Assembly: GCA_047602365.1 (NCBI GenBank)
Contig: JASGHM010000003.1
Location: 1-64,000 of the forward strand
Direction of reading: 5' to 3'
Length of the DNA stretch: 64,000 bases
From: Piscinibacter sp047602365
Lineage (GTDB): Bacteria; Pseudomonadota; Gammaproteobacteria; Burkholderiales; Burkholderiaceae_C
The position numbers and the translations under genes are program-made. Under the pieces are notes generated by a model. It did not search any database. It had not been told where the DNA came from and saw nothing but the letters and a program-made list of their open reading frames with translations. Of the stretch, positions 7,545 through 14,800 are shown piece after piece (the stretch's first letter is position 1; every line of letters begins with the position of its first letter).

Positions 7545-7931
7545 ATGGACACTCCTCTTTCCGCCAGTCAGATCGTCGTTCGGGTCTGTCTCTTTGCCTT
7601 TGCCGCGATTGCCATCTTCGGTGGCTCGTTGCAGATGTACCTGGGGCAACCCGACACGTCGCCCCGGCTGGACAACGTTCACCGCTTCATGGCCGGCATC
7701 TACCTGTTCATGGGTGTCATCTGCGGCTGGGCGGCAGTGACGGTCAGGCAGCAAGGAACCTTGGTCTATCTGATCGCAGCCGGAGTCTTCGTCGCAGGTT
7801 GTGGGCGGCTGCTGTCAATGAGCAAGGTCGGACTGCCCGAACCGCGGGCACTCTGGCTGGGTTACCTCACGCCCGAGTTGCTGTTGCCCTGGGTGCTGGC
7901 CATCGCACACTTCTATCGGCCCAGGCTCTGA
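7545..7931 (+). CDS. DUF4345 family membrane protein
   Basis: A 128-residue inner-membrane protein with four predicted helices: about residues 10-29, 45-64, 71-90 and 105-122. The motif SLQMYLGQPDTSP after helix 1 and the HRFMAGIYLFMG segment match DUF4345, whose function is unknown. The start is the ATG 29 bases after attC 12, preceded by GGAGGCGCCTCGCG. An upstream in-frame extension would be attC sequence. It is a lone cassette gene. Confidence 0.85.
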   Translation: MDTPLSASQIVVRVCLFAFAAIAIFGGSLQMYLGQPDTSPRLDNVHRFMAGIYLFMGVICGWAAVTVRQQGTLVYLIAAGVFVAGCGRLLSMSKVGLPEPRALWLGYLTPELLLPWVLAIAHFYRPRL

Positions 7932-7945
7932 GGCCGGAGACAGCG

Positions 7946-8014
7946 GCCCGATCCTGCGCTCGAGCCAGAAACGTCCACCGGCCCGGCTCCTGCCCCTCAG
8001 CTCGAACCTCAGGC
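7946..8014 (+). repeat. attC site 13 (short form)
   Basis: Left box GCCCGAT, CTGCGCTCGAGCC, and right arm CCCCTCAGCTCGAAC ending CTCAGGC (8008-8014). Length is 69 bp. Confidence 0.75.
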
Positions 8015-8025
8015 CTCGAGAACCC

Positions 8026-8607
8026 GTGAGCTGCTCTCGCCGAAGCGTGATCAAGGCTGCCTCCGCGAGCGGGCTGTTCGCGACGGCGACTTGCCTCACG
8101 CGCACTGCACGCGCGCAGCCCGTGCAAGGAAGTAGTCTCGTCGCAGTCGACCTCTCTCAACTTCACGAAGGACAGCTGAAGATCGTCGCCTGGCGAGACA
8201 AGCCCGTCTGGGTGCTGCGCCGGTCGCCGCCAATGCTCGCCGGGTTGAGCAGGATCGACCTGATCGCCCGCTTGGCCGATCCAGCCTCGGAGGCCTCCGA
8301 CTTGACCCACACGCCGAGGTACGCGAGAAACAACCATCGCTCCGTTGACCCGCAGGTCTTTGTCGGCCTGGCCATCTGCCCTCACGCTGGATGCCAGCCG
8401 CTGCCACGCCTGGAACCTGGTCCGAACCCTGAGCGGCCCGACAACTGGCCGGGCGGCTTTGCCTGCCAATGCCACTTCGCCACGTTCGATCTGGCGGGAC
8501 GTGTCTTCAAGGACAAGCCAGCACGCGAGAACATCCAGGTGCCTCGCCACATGTATGTGACGCCCACCAGCCTTGTCCTCGGTCGAGACGAGGACGGCGA
8601 GGCCTGA
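8026..8607 (+). CDS. Rieske [2Fe-2S] protein with twin-arginine signal
   Basis: A 193-residue protein like the iron-sulfur subunit of cytochrome bc1. The N-terminus SRRSVIKAASA is a twin-arginine export signal. Box 1 is C118-P-H120-A-G-C123 and box 2 is C147-Q-C149-H150. This gives two Cys and two His cluster ligands and the C123-C149 disulfide typical of bc1-type Rieske proteins. GQLKIVAWRDKPVWVLRR also matches that family. No cytochrome b or c1 gene is nearby, so it is an orphan carried as a cassette. The GTG start lies 11 bases after attC 13, and the TGA stop is in the next R''. Confidence 0.88.
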   Translation: MSCSRRSVIKAASASGLFATATCLTRTARAQPVQGSSLVAVDLSQLHEGQLKIVAWRDKPVWVLRRSPPMLAGLSRIDLIARLADPASEASDLTHTPRYARNNHRSVDPQVFVGLAICPHAGCQPLPRLEPGPNPERPDNWPGGFACQCHFATFDLAGRVFKDKPARENIQVPRHMYVTPTSLVLGRDEDGEA

Positions 8608-8681
8608 GCCTTCGCTCGGGCCAGGGGTCTCCGGCGGCCAAGCACCATCGCGGCTTCGGGCCCCAAGATCAAACGTTCGGC
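8602..8681 (+). repeat. attC site 14 (short form)
   Basis: R'' GCCTGAG 8602-8608 and R' GTTCGGC 8675-8681. CTTCGCTCGGGCC and the right arm GATCAAAC are kept. Length is 80 bp. Confidence 0.78.
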
Positions 8682-8811
8682 GCCATGCCCAGCCGCAGCG
8701 AGTGCCTCGGTGGACGGGAAACAATCGAAACAAGTGCGCGCTGGGCTCGACGCAGGCGTGCGACATGGAAGCGCGAGACTGAGGACTCCCCATCCATCCA
8801 GAGGTCGTTCC

Positions 8812-9012
8812 ATGCAACGCAACCAGAGACTCGTCGTCGTCGGCTCCATGCTTCTCGCCATGGCCATGGTGTTCTTCCTGTTCATGCTCTCGATTGCATC
8901 CAGGTCGACCGATCCAGTCGAGTTGATGCGCGTTGTCGGAACGGTATCGGGAGTCGTCGGTGGCCTGTCGATCGCGTTGATCCTCGCCGGGCGCTTCGGC
9001 AAGAAGGCGTAG
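8812..9012 (+). CDS. Small two-helix membrane protein
   Basis: A 66-residue protein with helices at about 8-28 and 42-60 and a short loop RSTDPVELMR between them; it ends RFGKKA. ATG 8812 follows GAGGTCGTTCC. The open frame starting at 8710 would add 34 charged residues and has no better start signal. There are about 130 bases between attC 14 and this gene with no other coding signal. The family is not recognised. Confidence 0.65.
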   Translation: MQRNQRLVVVGSMLLAMAMVFFLFMLSIASRSTDPVELMRVVGTVSGVVGGLSIALILAGRFGKKA

Positions 9013-9019
9013 TCATGTG

Positions 9020-9137
9020 CCGTCGAGTGCGGCCGCTCCATGCACAAGCCGGCTTGGCCGCAAGGCGCTCACTGTCTATCATCGCCTCGCGGCCAAGCCG
9101 CCTTCCCGGCGGCAGCCGCTCAACCCTGACGTTAGGC
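9020..9137 (+). repeat. attC site 15 (long, left box lost)
   Basis: R' GTTAGGC 9131-9137 is canonical. The centre AAGGCGCTCACTGTCTATCA and the stem TTGGCCGC/GCGGCCAA are kept, but no R'' is recognisable at the left. Confidence 0.78.
9054..9082 (+). promoter_or_regulatory. Promoter-like element inside attC 15
   Basis: TTGGCC 9054-9059 and TATCAT 9077-9082 are separated by exactly 17 bases, resembling a sigma-70 -35/-10 pair pointing at the GNAT gene that starts at 9155. The same spacing recurs in other long sites (TATCGT in sites 3 and 12). The -35 hexamer is weak. Confidence 0.4.
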
Positions 9138-9154
9138 TTCACAGAAACCACGCC

Positions 9155-9628
9155 GTGGCATCGACACAACTGCGAGAGATCACCGCCGACACGGTGCGCC
9201 GGGTGACGAGTCTGTCGGTGCACGATGATCAGCGGCATCTCGTCGCCACGAATGCCGAGTCATTGGCGGAGGCGCTCTTCGCCCCAGAAGCCTGGTATCG
9301 GGCCATCTACGCCGATGACGAGTTGGCGGGGTTCGTCATGCTCTACGACGAATCGCTGCGTTCACCGCCGCCCGAGGAACCTCGGGTCGGCGTCTGGCGG
9401 TTCATGATCGACGCAAGGTTCCAAGGCAAGGGCATTGGCAGGAGCGCACTGTTGCAGGTCATCGAGCACGTTCGGTCAAAGGCAGGCTTTGCGACCTTGG
9501 AGCTGTCGTACGTGCCGGGACCACGCAGCCCTGAGCAGTTCTATCTCGGTCTCGGCTTCGAGCCAACGGGCAGGGTCCACGATGGCGAGGTCGTCTTGGA
9601 ACTGCCGCTCGGCGCAGACAAGGCCTGA
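9155..9628 (+). CDS. GNAT family N-acetyltransferase
   Basis: A 157-residue acetyltransferase similar to spermidine/diamine-type GNATs. Strand 4 WRFMIDARFQGKGIGRSALL contains the acetyl-CoA loop QGKGIG, and SPEQFYLGLGFEPTG is the C-terminal motif. No start ATG is available after R' of attC 15, and GTG 9155 is the first start, 17 bases downstream. The TGA stop lies inside R'' of attC 16. The substrate is unknown. Confidence 0.88.
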   Translation: MASTQLREITADTVRRVTSLSVHDDQRHLVATNAESLAEALFAPEAWYRAIYADDELAGFVMLYDESLRSPPPEEPRVGVWRFMIDARFQGKGIGRSALLQVIEHVRSKAGFATLELSYVPGPRSPEQFYLGLGFEPTGRVHDGEVVLELPLGADKA

Positions 9629-9669
9629 CCCTTCGCTCGAGCCGGAGATCCCCATCCGTCAGGTCAGGC
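9623..9669 (+). repeat. attC site 16 (47 bp, collapsed)
   Basis: R'' GCCTGAC 9623-9629 and R' GTCAGGC 9663-9669 are exact complements, but almost all of the interior is gone. Confidence 0.75.
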
Positions 9670-9685
9670 CGCGAAGGCAAGCACA

Positions 9686-10210
9686 GTGTCAGACTCACCC
9701 ATCCGCAAGCCACAGGTCTGTGTGCTCGGCAGCGCCGAGCCAGGTTCCACCGCATACGAACTCGCCGGCCAGGCCGGTGCCCTGCTGGCGAAACATGGCA
9801 TCACCGTGGTCAGCGGCTGCGGTAGTCCGGCCACACGAGTGGCCGCAGAGCGTGCCGTCGCTGCGGGCGGCCTGGTTCTCAGCATCGTGCCGCCCGACCA
9901 GATGCCCCCGGCAGATTGGCCTGCCACCGTGGTCGTGCCTTGCGGCATGGGCGATGCGCGCAACCTTCTCATGGCGTTGTCGGGCGACGCCTGTCTCGTC
10001 ATCGGCGGTCGGGCAGGCACCATTTCCGAGGTCTGTCTCGCGTGGTTGCACAAGCGCCCCCTTCTGCCGCTGGTGGGCTGCGGCGGGTGGTCCGAGTCGC
10101 TGCCATCGAATCCGCCCGACGAGCGCAGCAACTCGCCCATTCTTCCCTGGGGCAGCGTCGGCGAACTGGAGAGCCAGCTTCGTCAGCTGAAGCTCATTCG
10201 CAGCGCCTAG
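9686..10210 (+). CDS. LOG-family (Rossmann) protein, TIGR00725-like
   Basis: A 174-residue protein of the lysine-decarboxylase-like/LOG superfamily. VCVLGSAEPGS (11-21) is the nucleotide-binding start, and IGGRAGTISEVCLAW carries the GGxxGTxxE-type motif. LOG enzymes release free cytokinin bases from nucleotides; the TIGR00725 group has no assigned activity. The GTG start is 16 bases after attC 16. The stop TAG falls inside the R''-like GCCTAGG of the next site. Confidence 0.85.
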   Translation: MSDSPIRKPQVCVLGSAEPGSTAYELAGQAGALLAKHGITVVSGCGSPATRVAAERAVAAGGLVLSIVPPDQMPPADWPATVVVPCGMGDARNLLMALSGDACLVIGGRAGTISEVCLAWLHKRPLLPLVGCGGWSESLPSNPPDERSNSPILPWGSVGELESQLRQLKLIRSA

Positions 10211-10304
10211 GTCAAGGCTTGGCCCACCGGCCGGTCTGGTCCATCATCCGGCCAGCGGGCCAAGGGTCACTCGGGGCCCGGGCCCCTCCGCTCAAACGTC
10301 AGCC
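10205..10304 (+). repeat. attC site 17 (100 bp)
   Basis: R'' GCCTAGG and R' GTCAGCC (10298-10304). CTTGGCCCACCGGCC pairs with GGCCAGCGGGCCAAG, and GTCCATCATCCGG is the central block. The L'' segment is deleted. Confidence 0.8.
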
Positions 10305-10319
10305 GTCACAGGAGACGCC

Positions 10320-10955
10320 GTGAAGCTCATCGGCATGCTCGATTCGCCCTACGTTCGTCGGGTAGCCATCTCGCTTCAGCTCCTGGGGTTGAAGTTCCAG
10401 CATCAATCCTTGTCCGTCTTTCGCACGTTCAACGAATTCAGCCGGATCAACCCTGTCGTCAAGGCGCCCACACTCGTGTGCGACGACGGAGAGGTGTTGA
10501 TGGACTCGACACTCATCCTGGAGTACGCGGAAGCACTGGCGCGCCCACGGTCCCTCATGCCGATCGGCCTGAACGAACTTCAGCACGATCTGCACCTGAT
10601 CGGTCTGGCCCTGGCTGCAACGGAGAAGAGTGTTCAGATCGTCTACGAACACGGGGTCCGCCCGCCGGAAAAGGTGCATGCACCCTGGCTGAGCAGGGTC
10701 ACGGGCCAGACGCTCGCCGCCTACGGTGAACTGGAGAAAGAACTGGCTGCGCGGCCGTTGCCGCTGGGCAGCGCTGCGATCAATCAAGCAGGCATCACGG
10801 TCGCCGTCGCCTGGCACTTCACGCAACAGATGATTCCCGACGAGGTGCCGGCAGAGCAGTTTCCCCGCCTGCTTGCGTACTCGCTCGCTGCGGAGTCACT
10901 TCCTGAGTTCAAGGCTGCGCCCCATGGCGACGGCACCTGCCGCAGCGACGGCTGA
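10320..10955 (+). CDS. Glutathione S-transferase family protein
   Basis: A 211-residue protein with the thioredoxin-like N-terminal domain (KLIGMLDSPYVRRVAISL, then VKAPTLVCDDGEVLMDSTLI, the cis-Pro and D-S glutathione-binding motif) and an all-helical C-terminal domain. The pair S8/Y10 near the N-terminus could activate the thiol. GST enzymes conjugate glutathione to electrophiles in the cytoplasm; the substrate is unknown. The GTG start is 15 bases after attC 17, and the TGA stop is inside R'' of attC 18. Confidence 0.88.
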   Translation: MKLIGMLDSPYVRRVAISLQLLGLKFQHQSLSVFRTFNEFSRINPVVKAPTLVCDDGEVLMDSTLILEYAEALARPRSLMPIGLNELQHDLHLIGLALAATEKSVQIVYEHGVRPPEKVHAPWLSRVTGQTLAAYGELEKELAARPLPLGSAAINQAGITVAVAWHFTQQMIPDEVPAEQFPRLLAYSLAAESLPEFKAAPHGDGTCRSDG

Positions 10956-11019
10956 CCCTTCGCTCGAGCCAGGAACAACGATCGGCCAGGCGCCGGCCCC
11001 CTCCGCTCAACCCTCAGGC
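10950..11019 (+). repeat. attC site 18 (short form)
   Basis: R'' GGCTGAC 10950-10956, CTTCGCTCGAGCC, and right arm CTCCGCTCAAC with R' CTCAGGC 11013-11019. Length is 70 bp. Confidence 0.8.
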
Positions 11020-11027
11020 TGCGCAGC

Positions 11028-11552
11028 GTGCACCTCAGTCTGCCGAAGACCGCGGGACCTCCGTGGCGGCCCGTCGCACACGCGGTCCTGCTGCTCGCCG
11101 CAAGCCTCTCGCTGGCGGGATGCGCCGAGTTGATGCTGGCGACCAATTCGGTCATCCTGGCCCGGACCCTGACGCACGCAGCGATCAAGGAAGACGAGAC
11201 GAATCGCGAGGCGCTTGGCTACGCTTCGGCGGAGGTCTGGTCCGCCCTGACGAGCACGGTCGAACACGACGGAAGAACGCTCGTCTCGCGCGATGACGGC
11301 ACGCTCACGCTTCGTGTCGCCTACCCGTTCTCCTGGTTGCACAACAATTGGGGCGGAGTGCTCACCGTCAGCTGCGAGCCCGTGCAGGAAGACTCTTCCG
11401 GGCCAGGCACGGTGGTCAGAATCGTCAGCGACGCCAAGGACTCCACATCGCGAGTGCGACGTATCGGCGACGCAATTCTCGGCCGCGTCCGCCAGCAATT
11501 GAACCGCCAGCACGCACCTCAACCCTCGCCCGCCGCGAGCAGCGCGGCCTGA
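11028..11552 (+). CDS. Putative lipoprotein
   Basis: A 174-residue exported protein. A positively charged start and hydrophobic stretch end in the lipobox LAGC at about residues 29-32, so it is a likely outer- or inner-membrane lipoprotein. The mature part has alternating strands (TLVSRDDGTLTLRVAYPF, VVRIVSDAKD) and a Gln/Pro/Ala-rich tail. GTG 11028 lies only 8 bases after attC 18. The stop is inside R'' of attC 19. Function unknown. Confidence 0.78.
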   Translation: MHLSLPKTAGPPWRPVAHAVLLLAASLSLAGCAELMLATNSVILARTLTHAAIKEDETNREALGYASAEVWSALTSTVEHDGRTLVSRDDGTLTLRVAYPFSWLHNNWGGVLTVSCEPVQEDSSGPGTVVRIVSDAKDSTSRVRRIGDAILGRVRQQLNRQHAPQPSPAASSAA

Positions 11553-11586
11553 CCCTTCGCTCGCGCCCCCAGTTCAGACGTTCAGC
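11547..11586 (+). repeat. attC site 19 (40 bp, collapsed)
   Basis: R'' GCCTGAC 11547-11553, CTTCGCTCGCGCC, and TTCAGAC followed by GTTCAGC 11580-11586. There is no central stem-loop. Confidence 0.72.
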
Positions 11587-11617
11587 AGGGCGGGGGCAAC
11601 CTGCACGAGGCACCAGC

Positions 11618-12013
11618 ATGTTCTCTCACGTATTCGTCGGCGTCAGCAATTTCGAGCGCGCCCTCGCCTTCTACAGGGCCCTCATGCCGGTGCTCGGCAT
11701 CCAGGAGCGCTTCTGCGAGCCGGAACGACCGTGGGCCGGGTGGCAGTCGCATCCCGAGCCGCGCCCGCTCTTCCTCATCGGCATGCCATTCGACGATCAG
11801 CCGCACGCGGTGGGCAACGGTCAGATGACGGCCTTTCTGGCGCGCAGTCGCCAGGTTGTCGATCGCGCCCATGCCGTGGCCCTGGCCAGCGGGGGCACAT
11901 CGGAGGGCGCGCCCGGCTTGCGGCCCGAGTACCACGCCAACTACTACGGGGCCTACTTCCGCGACACCGAGGGCAACAAGCTCTGTGTCGCGTGTCACTC
12001 CGCGTCCGGGTAG
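11618..12013 (+). CDS. VOC family (glyoxalase-like) protein
   Basis: A 131-residue protein with two beta-alpha-beta-beta-beta modules. HVFVGVSNFERALAFYRALM (4-23) is the first module and YGAYFRDTEGNKLCVACH the end of the second; H4 and E near the DTEGNK segment are candidate metal ligands. VOC proteins include glyoxalases, dioxygenases and fosfomycin-type resistance enzymes, and the substrate is not predictable. The start is the ATG 31 bases after attC 19. The 150 bases that follow hold only a worn GGCCCGACC box. Confidence 0.87.
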   Translation: MFSHVFVGVSNFERALAFYRALMPVLGIQERFCEPERPWAGWQSHPEPRPLFLIGMPFDDQPHAVGNGQMTAFLARSRQVVDRAHAVALASGGTSEGAPGLRPEYHANYYGAYFRDTEGNKLCVACHSASG

Positions 12014-12164
12014 GCCAGGGCCCGACCCGGCCGCTCGGCTCGAGCTTCAGCACGCCAAGCGGGAAGAACGGAGCAGAATCGTCCCATCGTCATGACTCCG
12101 GCTGCTCGCTGTCGGCAGCCGGCAGCGTCCAGCAAGAAGACAGCACTTCTGTTGGAGGGTCATC

Positions 12165-12608
12165 ATGAAGATCGGGAAGTTCACTTTCCTGGGACTGCTT
12201 GCCTCATTCCTGCTCTGGACGAGTCCGGCCTTCGGGCAGGACAAGCCTTACAAGGAAGGCACGGTCTGGAGCGTGTCGCTGATCAAGGTCAAGCCCGGGA
12301 TGCTCGACGTCTACCTTCGTGATCTCGGTTCTGCGCGCAAGAAGCTGATGGAGGAGGCGAAGAAGCAGGGGCTCATCGTCTCCGAGAAGATGTTCATCGG
12401 CTCGGCATCCAACCGTGACGACTGGGACGTCATGTTCATGGTCGAGTACAAGAACTGGGCTGCGCTCGACGGCCTCTCCGACAAGTTCGATGCGTTGGCA
12501 CTCAAGCTCGTCGGCACCGAGGAGAAGCAGGTGCAGATGATGGTCAAGCGCACCGAGACGCGGGAGATCCTCGGAGACAAGATGCTCCAGGAGATCACGC
12601 TCAAGTAG
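12165..12608 (+). CDS. Exported protein, ferredoxin-like barrel fold suspected
   Basis: A 147-residue protein with a signal peptide (about 1-24, ending SPAFGQ) and a mature domain. WSVSLIKVKPGMLDVYLRDL and WDVMFMVEYKNWAALD look like the strand-helix pattern of dimeric alpha-beta barrel proteins. It lacks the catalytic residues of known monooxygenases that I can identify. ATG 12165 has a good ribosome site (TTGGAGGGTCATC). Unlike most cassettes here, it has about 150 bp of leader. Confidence 0.8.
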   Translation: MKIGKFTFLGLLASFLLWTSPAFGQDKPYKEGTVWSVSLIKVKPGMLDVYLRDLGSARKKLMEEAKKQGLIVSEKMFIGSASNRDDWDVMFMVEYKNWAALDGLSDKFDALALKLVGTEEKQVQMMVKRTETREILGDKMLQEITLK

Positions 12609-12610
12609 CG

Positions 12611-12664
12611 GGCGGGCGGGCCGCGCGCCTTCCCGGCGAGGTCTGCTCGGCCCAGACGTCAGCC
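12611..12664 (+). repeat. attC site 21, right arm only
   Basis: GAGGTCTGCTCGGCCCAGAC followed by R' GTCAGCC (12658-12664) is a recognisable right end. The left part is GC-rich sequence without a clear R''. Confidence 0.5.
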
Positions 12665-12685
12665 GTCTCAAGCTCGTTCCGCGCG

Positions 12686-13040
12686 GTGGTCATCTTGCCC
12701 ATCGAGACCTTTGTGATTGCATCGCGGTTCCGCGGCCCGCCGAACTCCGGCAATGGTGGATACATTGGACTGCCCGAGCGGGTTTGCCGTCCTGCCGTTG
12801 CCCGATGGAATCGCCATCGTGCTCGGAGCGTTGTCGGCATCGATCAACGCAAGCATCGAGCCGGGACAGCAGTGCATTGCCACGGCCTGGCCACTCGGCA
12901 CGCAGGGGCGCAAGCGGTTCGCTGCGTCGGCGATTCACTCCGACACCGGTGAACTCATTGCCGCAGCACGGGCGGTCTGGGTCGAAGTTCCCGCCAGCGC
13001 CTGGACGGCCAAACACCCGCGAGGTGACCCTCGCACCGCC
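12686..13040 (+). pseudogene. PaaI/hotdog thioesterase-like gene with internal deletion
   Basis: Two frames carry the two ends of one family. The first frame (from GTG 12686) gives PIETFVIASRFRGPPNSGNG, the start of a thioesterase-like family. After GGYI near 12755 the second frame takes over with LDCPSGFAVLPLPDG and VLGALSASINASIEPGQQ, then RKRFAASAIHSDTGELIAAA, the end of the same family. About 90-100 residues between GGY and DCPSG are missing, with a frame change at the junction. There is no stop codon before the opposing VOC gene, so the tail is also lost. Confidence 0.7.
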
Positions 13041-13054
13041 GGCGGCGGGGGCTC

Positions 13055-13471
13055 TCAGCCCTTGTCGGCAGGCGAGGCGCCCCCCGGATCCATCCAAAGC
13101 GCGGCCCACATGTGGCCATCGGGATCGGCCAGGTCGCGGGTGTACATGAAGCCGAGATCCTCGGCCGGGTTCACATCGGCCTGCCCACCATGCGCCGCCG
13201 CAGCACTGTTCGCCGCGTCCACCGCCTCCCGGCTGTCCATGGTGAGCGAGAGCATGTGCGCGCTCGTCCCGGCGGCCGGAAACGGTCGCTGCGTGAACGT
13301 GCGCCACCTGGCGTGGGAGATCAGCATCACTTGGATCGCCTCGCTCCACACCATGCAGGCTCCGGTAGGGTCGCTGAGCTGCGGGTTCTGCCCGAATCCG
13401 AGGGCGGTGTAGAAGGCAACCGAAGCCTTGAGGTCTGCGACCGGCAAGCTGACGAAGATCGTCTTGGTCAT
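13055..13471 (-). CDS. VOC family protein (inverted)
   Basis: A 138-residue glyoxalase-fold protein: IFVSLPVADLKASVAFYTALG at the start and RDLADPDGHMWAALWMDPGG at the end. The AHMLSLTMDSREAVDAA segment is typical of the lactoylglutathione-lyase-like group seen in environmental bacteria. It is on the minus strand against the flow of the array, with the thioesterase pseudogene just downstream. ATG 13471 is preceded by GGGAGAACCTTC. No attC is seen beyond its 3' end. Confidence 0.87.
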   Translation of the reverse strand: MTKTIFVSLPVADLKASVAFYTALGFGQNPQLSDPTGACMVWSEAIQVMLISHARWRTFTQRPFPAAGTSAHMLSLTMDSREAVDAANSAAAAHGGQADVNPAEDLGFMYTRDLADPDGHMWAALWMDPGGASPADKG

Positions 13472-13570
13472 GAAGGTTCTCCCGTTGGTGGTCCGGAGCC
13501 CGAGGTCTCTGGCTCGTTCTCACGACGATCCGGCATCGCCCGGATCGACAGCGAACGACGATCCGTCTTG

Positions 13571-13671
13571 AGTCCCGGTCCGTCGCATGGCCCACAACAA
13601 GCTCACTGTCTATCATCCGCCTCGTGGGTCAGCGCCATCCCGATTCCGGCGGCGCGGCCCGGATGTCAGGC
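13571..13671 (+). repeat. attC site 23 (about 100 bp, left box lost)
   Basis: Centre AAGCTCACTGTCTATCATCC with flanking GGCCCAC/GTGGGTC, and R' GTCAGGC at 13665-13671. No R'' is recognisable. Confidence 0.72.
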
Positions 13672-13693
13672 CACCCCAACCCGAGTACCCGTC

Positions 13694-14195
13694 ATGTCCA
13701 CCGCCACCCTGAAGTCACTGTTCGGCTACAAGGCCTGGGCCAACAGCGAGTTGTTCGGCCTGCTGTCCACGCTGCCGGAGCAGCATGCCGAGCAACTGCA
13801 GGTGTGCATCCGGACGCTCAACCACATCTACGTGGTCGACCGCCTGTTCCAGGCGCGCCTCGGCGGAGAGCCGAGCCCGTTCGAGGCAACCAACACGAAG
13901 GCCACGCCGTCGCTCGACCAGTTGCGGCGCGACGTCGAAGCCACGGATGCCTGGTATCAGCACTATGTCGCAGGCGTCTCTCTCGATGAACTGTCATCGG
14001 TTCTCGACTTCACGTTCACCGATGGCGACGCCTGGTCGCATGTCGAGGGAGGAGATCCTGCTTCACGTGCTGACCCACGGCGGCTACCACCGAGGCAATG
14101 TGGGACAGGTGCTCAAGTCGCTCTCGATCGCACCGCCTCGCGACCTGTACACCAAGTTCCTGCACCAGAGCGAGCCGGAGCGCAGGTCGGCCTGA
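13694..14195 (+). pseudogene. DinB family protein, +1 frameshift
   Basis: The N-terminal frame gives MSTATLKSLFGYKAWANSEL, LNHIYVVDRLFQARL and on to FTDGD at 14029. One extra base (14030, after GAC) shifts the frame. The second frame continues PGRMSREEILLHVLTHGGYH and ends at TGA 14195. Together they give a complete DinB-fold protein of about 166 residues with the metal-binding His of LNH and HGGYH. DinB enzymes are often thiol-dependent S-transferases. The stop is in R'' of the next attC. It may be a consensus error instead of a dead gene. Confidence 0.82.
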
Positions 14196-14260
14196 CCCTT
14201 CGCTCGGGCCGGGGCGCGCCGGCGGCCGGTTGCACCCTGCGTTCAGCCCGAACGTCAGCC
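14190..14260 (+). repeat. attC site 24 (short form)
   Basis: R'' GCCTGAC 14190-14196, CTTCGCTCGGGCC, and right arm TTCAGCCCGAAC with R' GTCAGCC 14254-14260. Length is 71 bp. Confidence 0.8.
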
Positions 14261-14286
14261 ATCACAATCCACACTCAAGGTCGGAC

Positions 14287-14697
14287 ATGAGCTCACATCG
14301 CCTTCGCCTCTTTGCTGCGGTCGCACTCCTCGCCACCGGTGGCGCGCTGGCTGGCGAGGTGGCCGATGCATCGGTGGCCAGGATTCTTGGCGTTCCCGGC
14401 GTGACGCATGCGCCGTCCAAGATGCTGGCTCTTGACCTGGAGTACAAGGATCAGGCCGGGCGGCGCATGTTCACCTTGCGCGTGTCAGAGCCTTCCATCT
14501 ACGACGCGTGGAAGACGGCGGCAAAGAAGTCGGTGGCGCTCTCCGGCCTGGGCGCAGACGCATTTGCCGAGCCGAACCTCAAGCGGGTCTGTGCCAGGAC
14601 CGCGACGACGGCGGCGTGCGCCAACGCCCTTCTTCCCAGCAGCGACACCAAGCCCACCCAGGAGCAACTGGTCGAGATTGTTCGCGCCGCGCTGTGA
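14287..14697 (+). CDS. Exported hypothetical protein
   Basis: A 136-residue protein with a clear signal peptide (residues 1-21, ending GGALAGE). The mature part has DLEYKDQAGRRMFTLRVSEP, a strand pair, and a helical C-terminal half with two cysteines (RVCARTATTAACAN) that could form a disulfide in the periplasm. ATG 14287 lies 26 bases after attC 24. The family is not recognised. Confidence 0.75.
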   Translation: MSSHRLRLFAAVALLATGGALAGEVADASVARILGVPGVTHAPSKMLALDLEYKDQAGRRMFTLRVSEPSIYDAWKTAAKKSVALSGLGADAFAEPNLKRVCARTATTAACANALLPSSDTKPTQEQLVEIVRAAL

Positions 14698-14795
14698 CGG
14701 CTGGCACTTGGCCCGCACGGCGCGCGCTGTCATCATCCGCTTCCCGGGCCGATCGCCATGGCGGCGCCGGCCCTCCCTCGGCTCCAACCTGGAAG
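14698..14795 (+). repeat. attC site 25 (worn long form)
   Basis: CTTGGCCCGCACGGCG pairs weakly with CGCTTCCCGGGCCGA around CTGTCATCATCCG. The right end is GCTCCAACCTGGAAGC with no proper R'; the left boxes are missing. Confidence 0.65.
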
Positions 14796-14800
14796 CTCCA

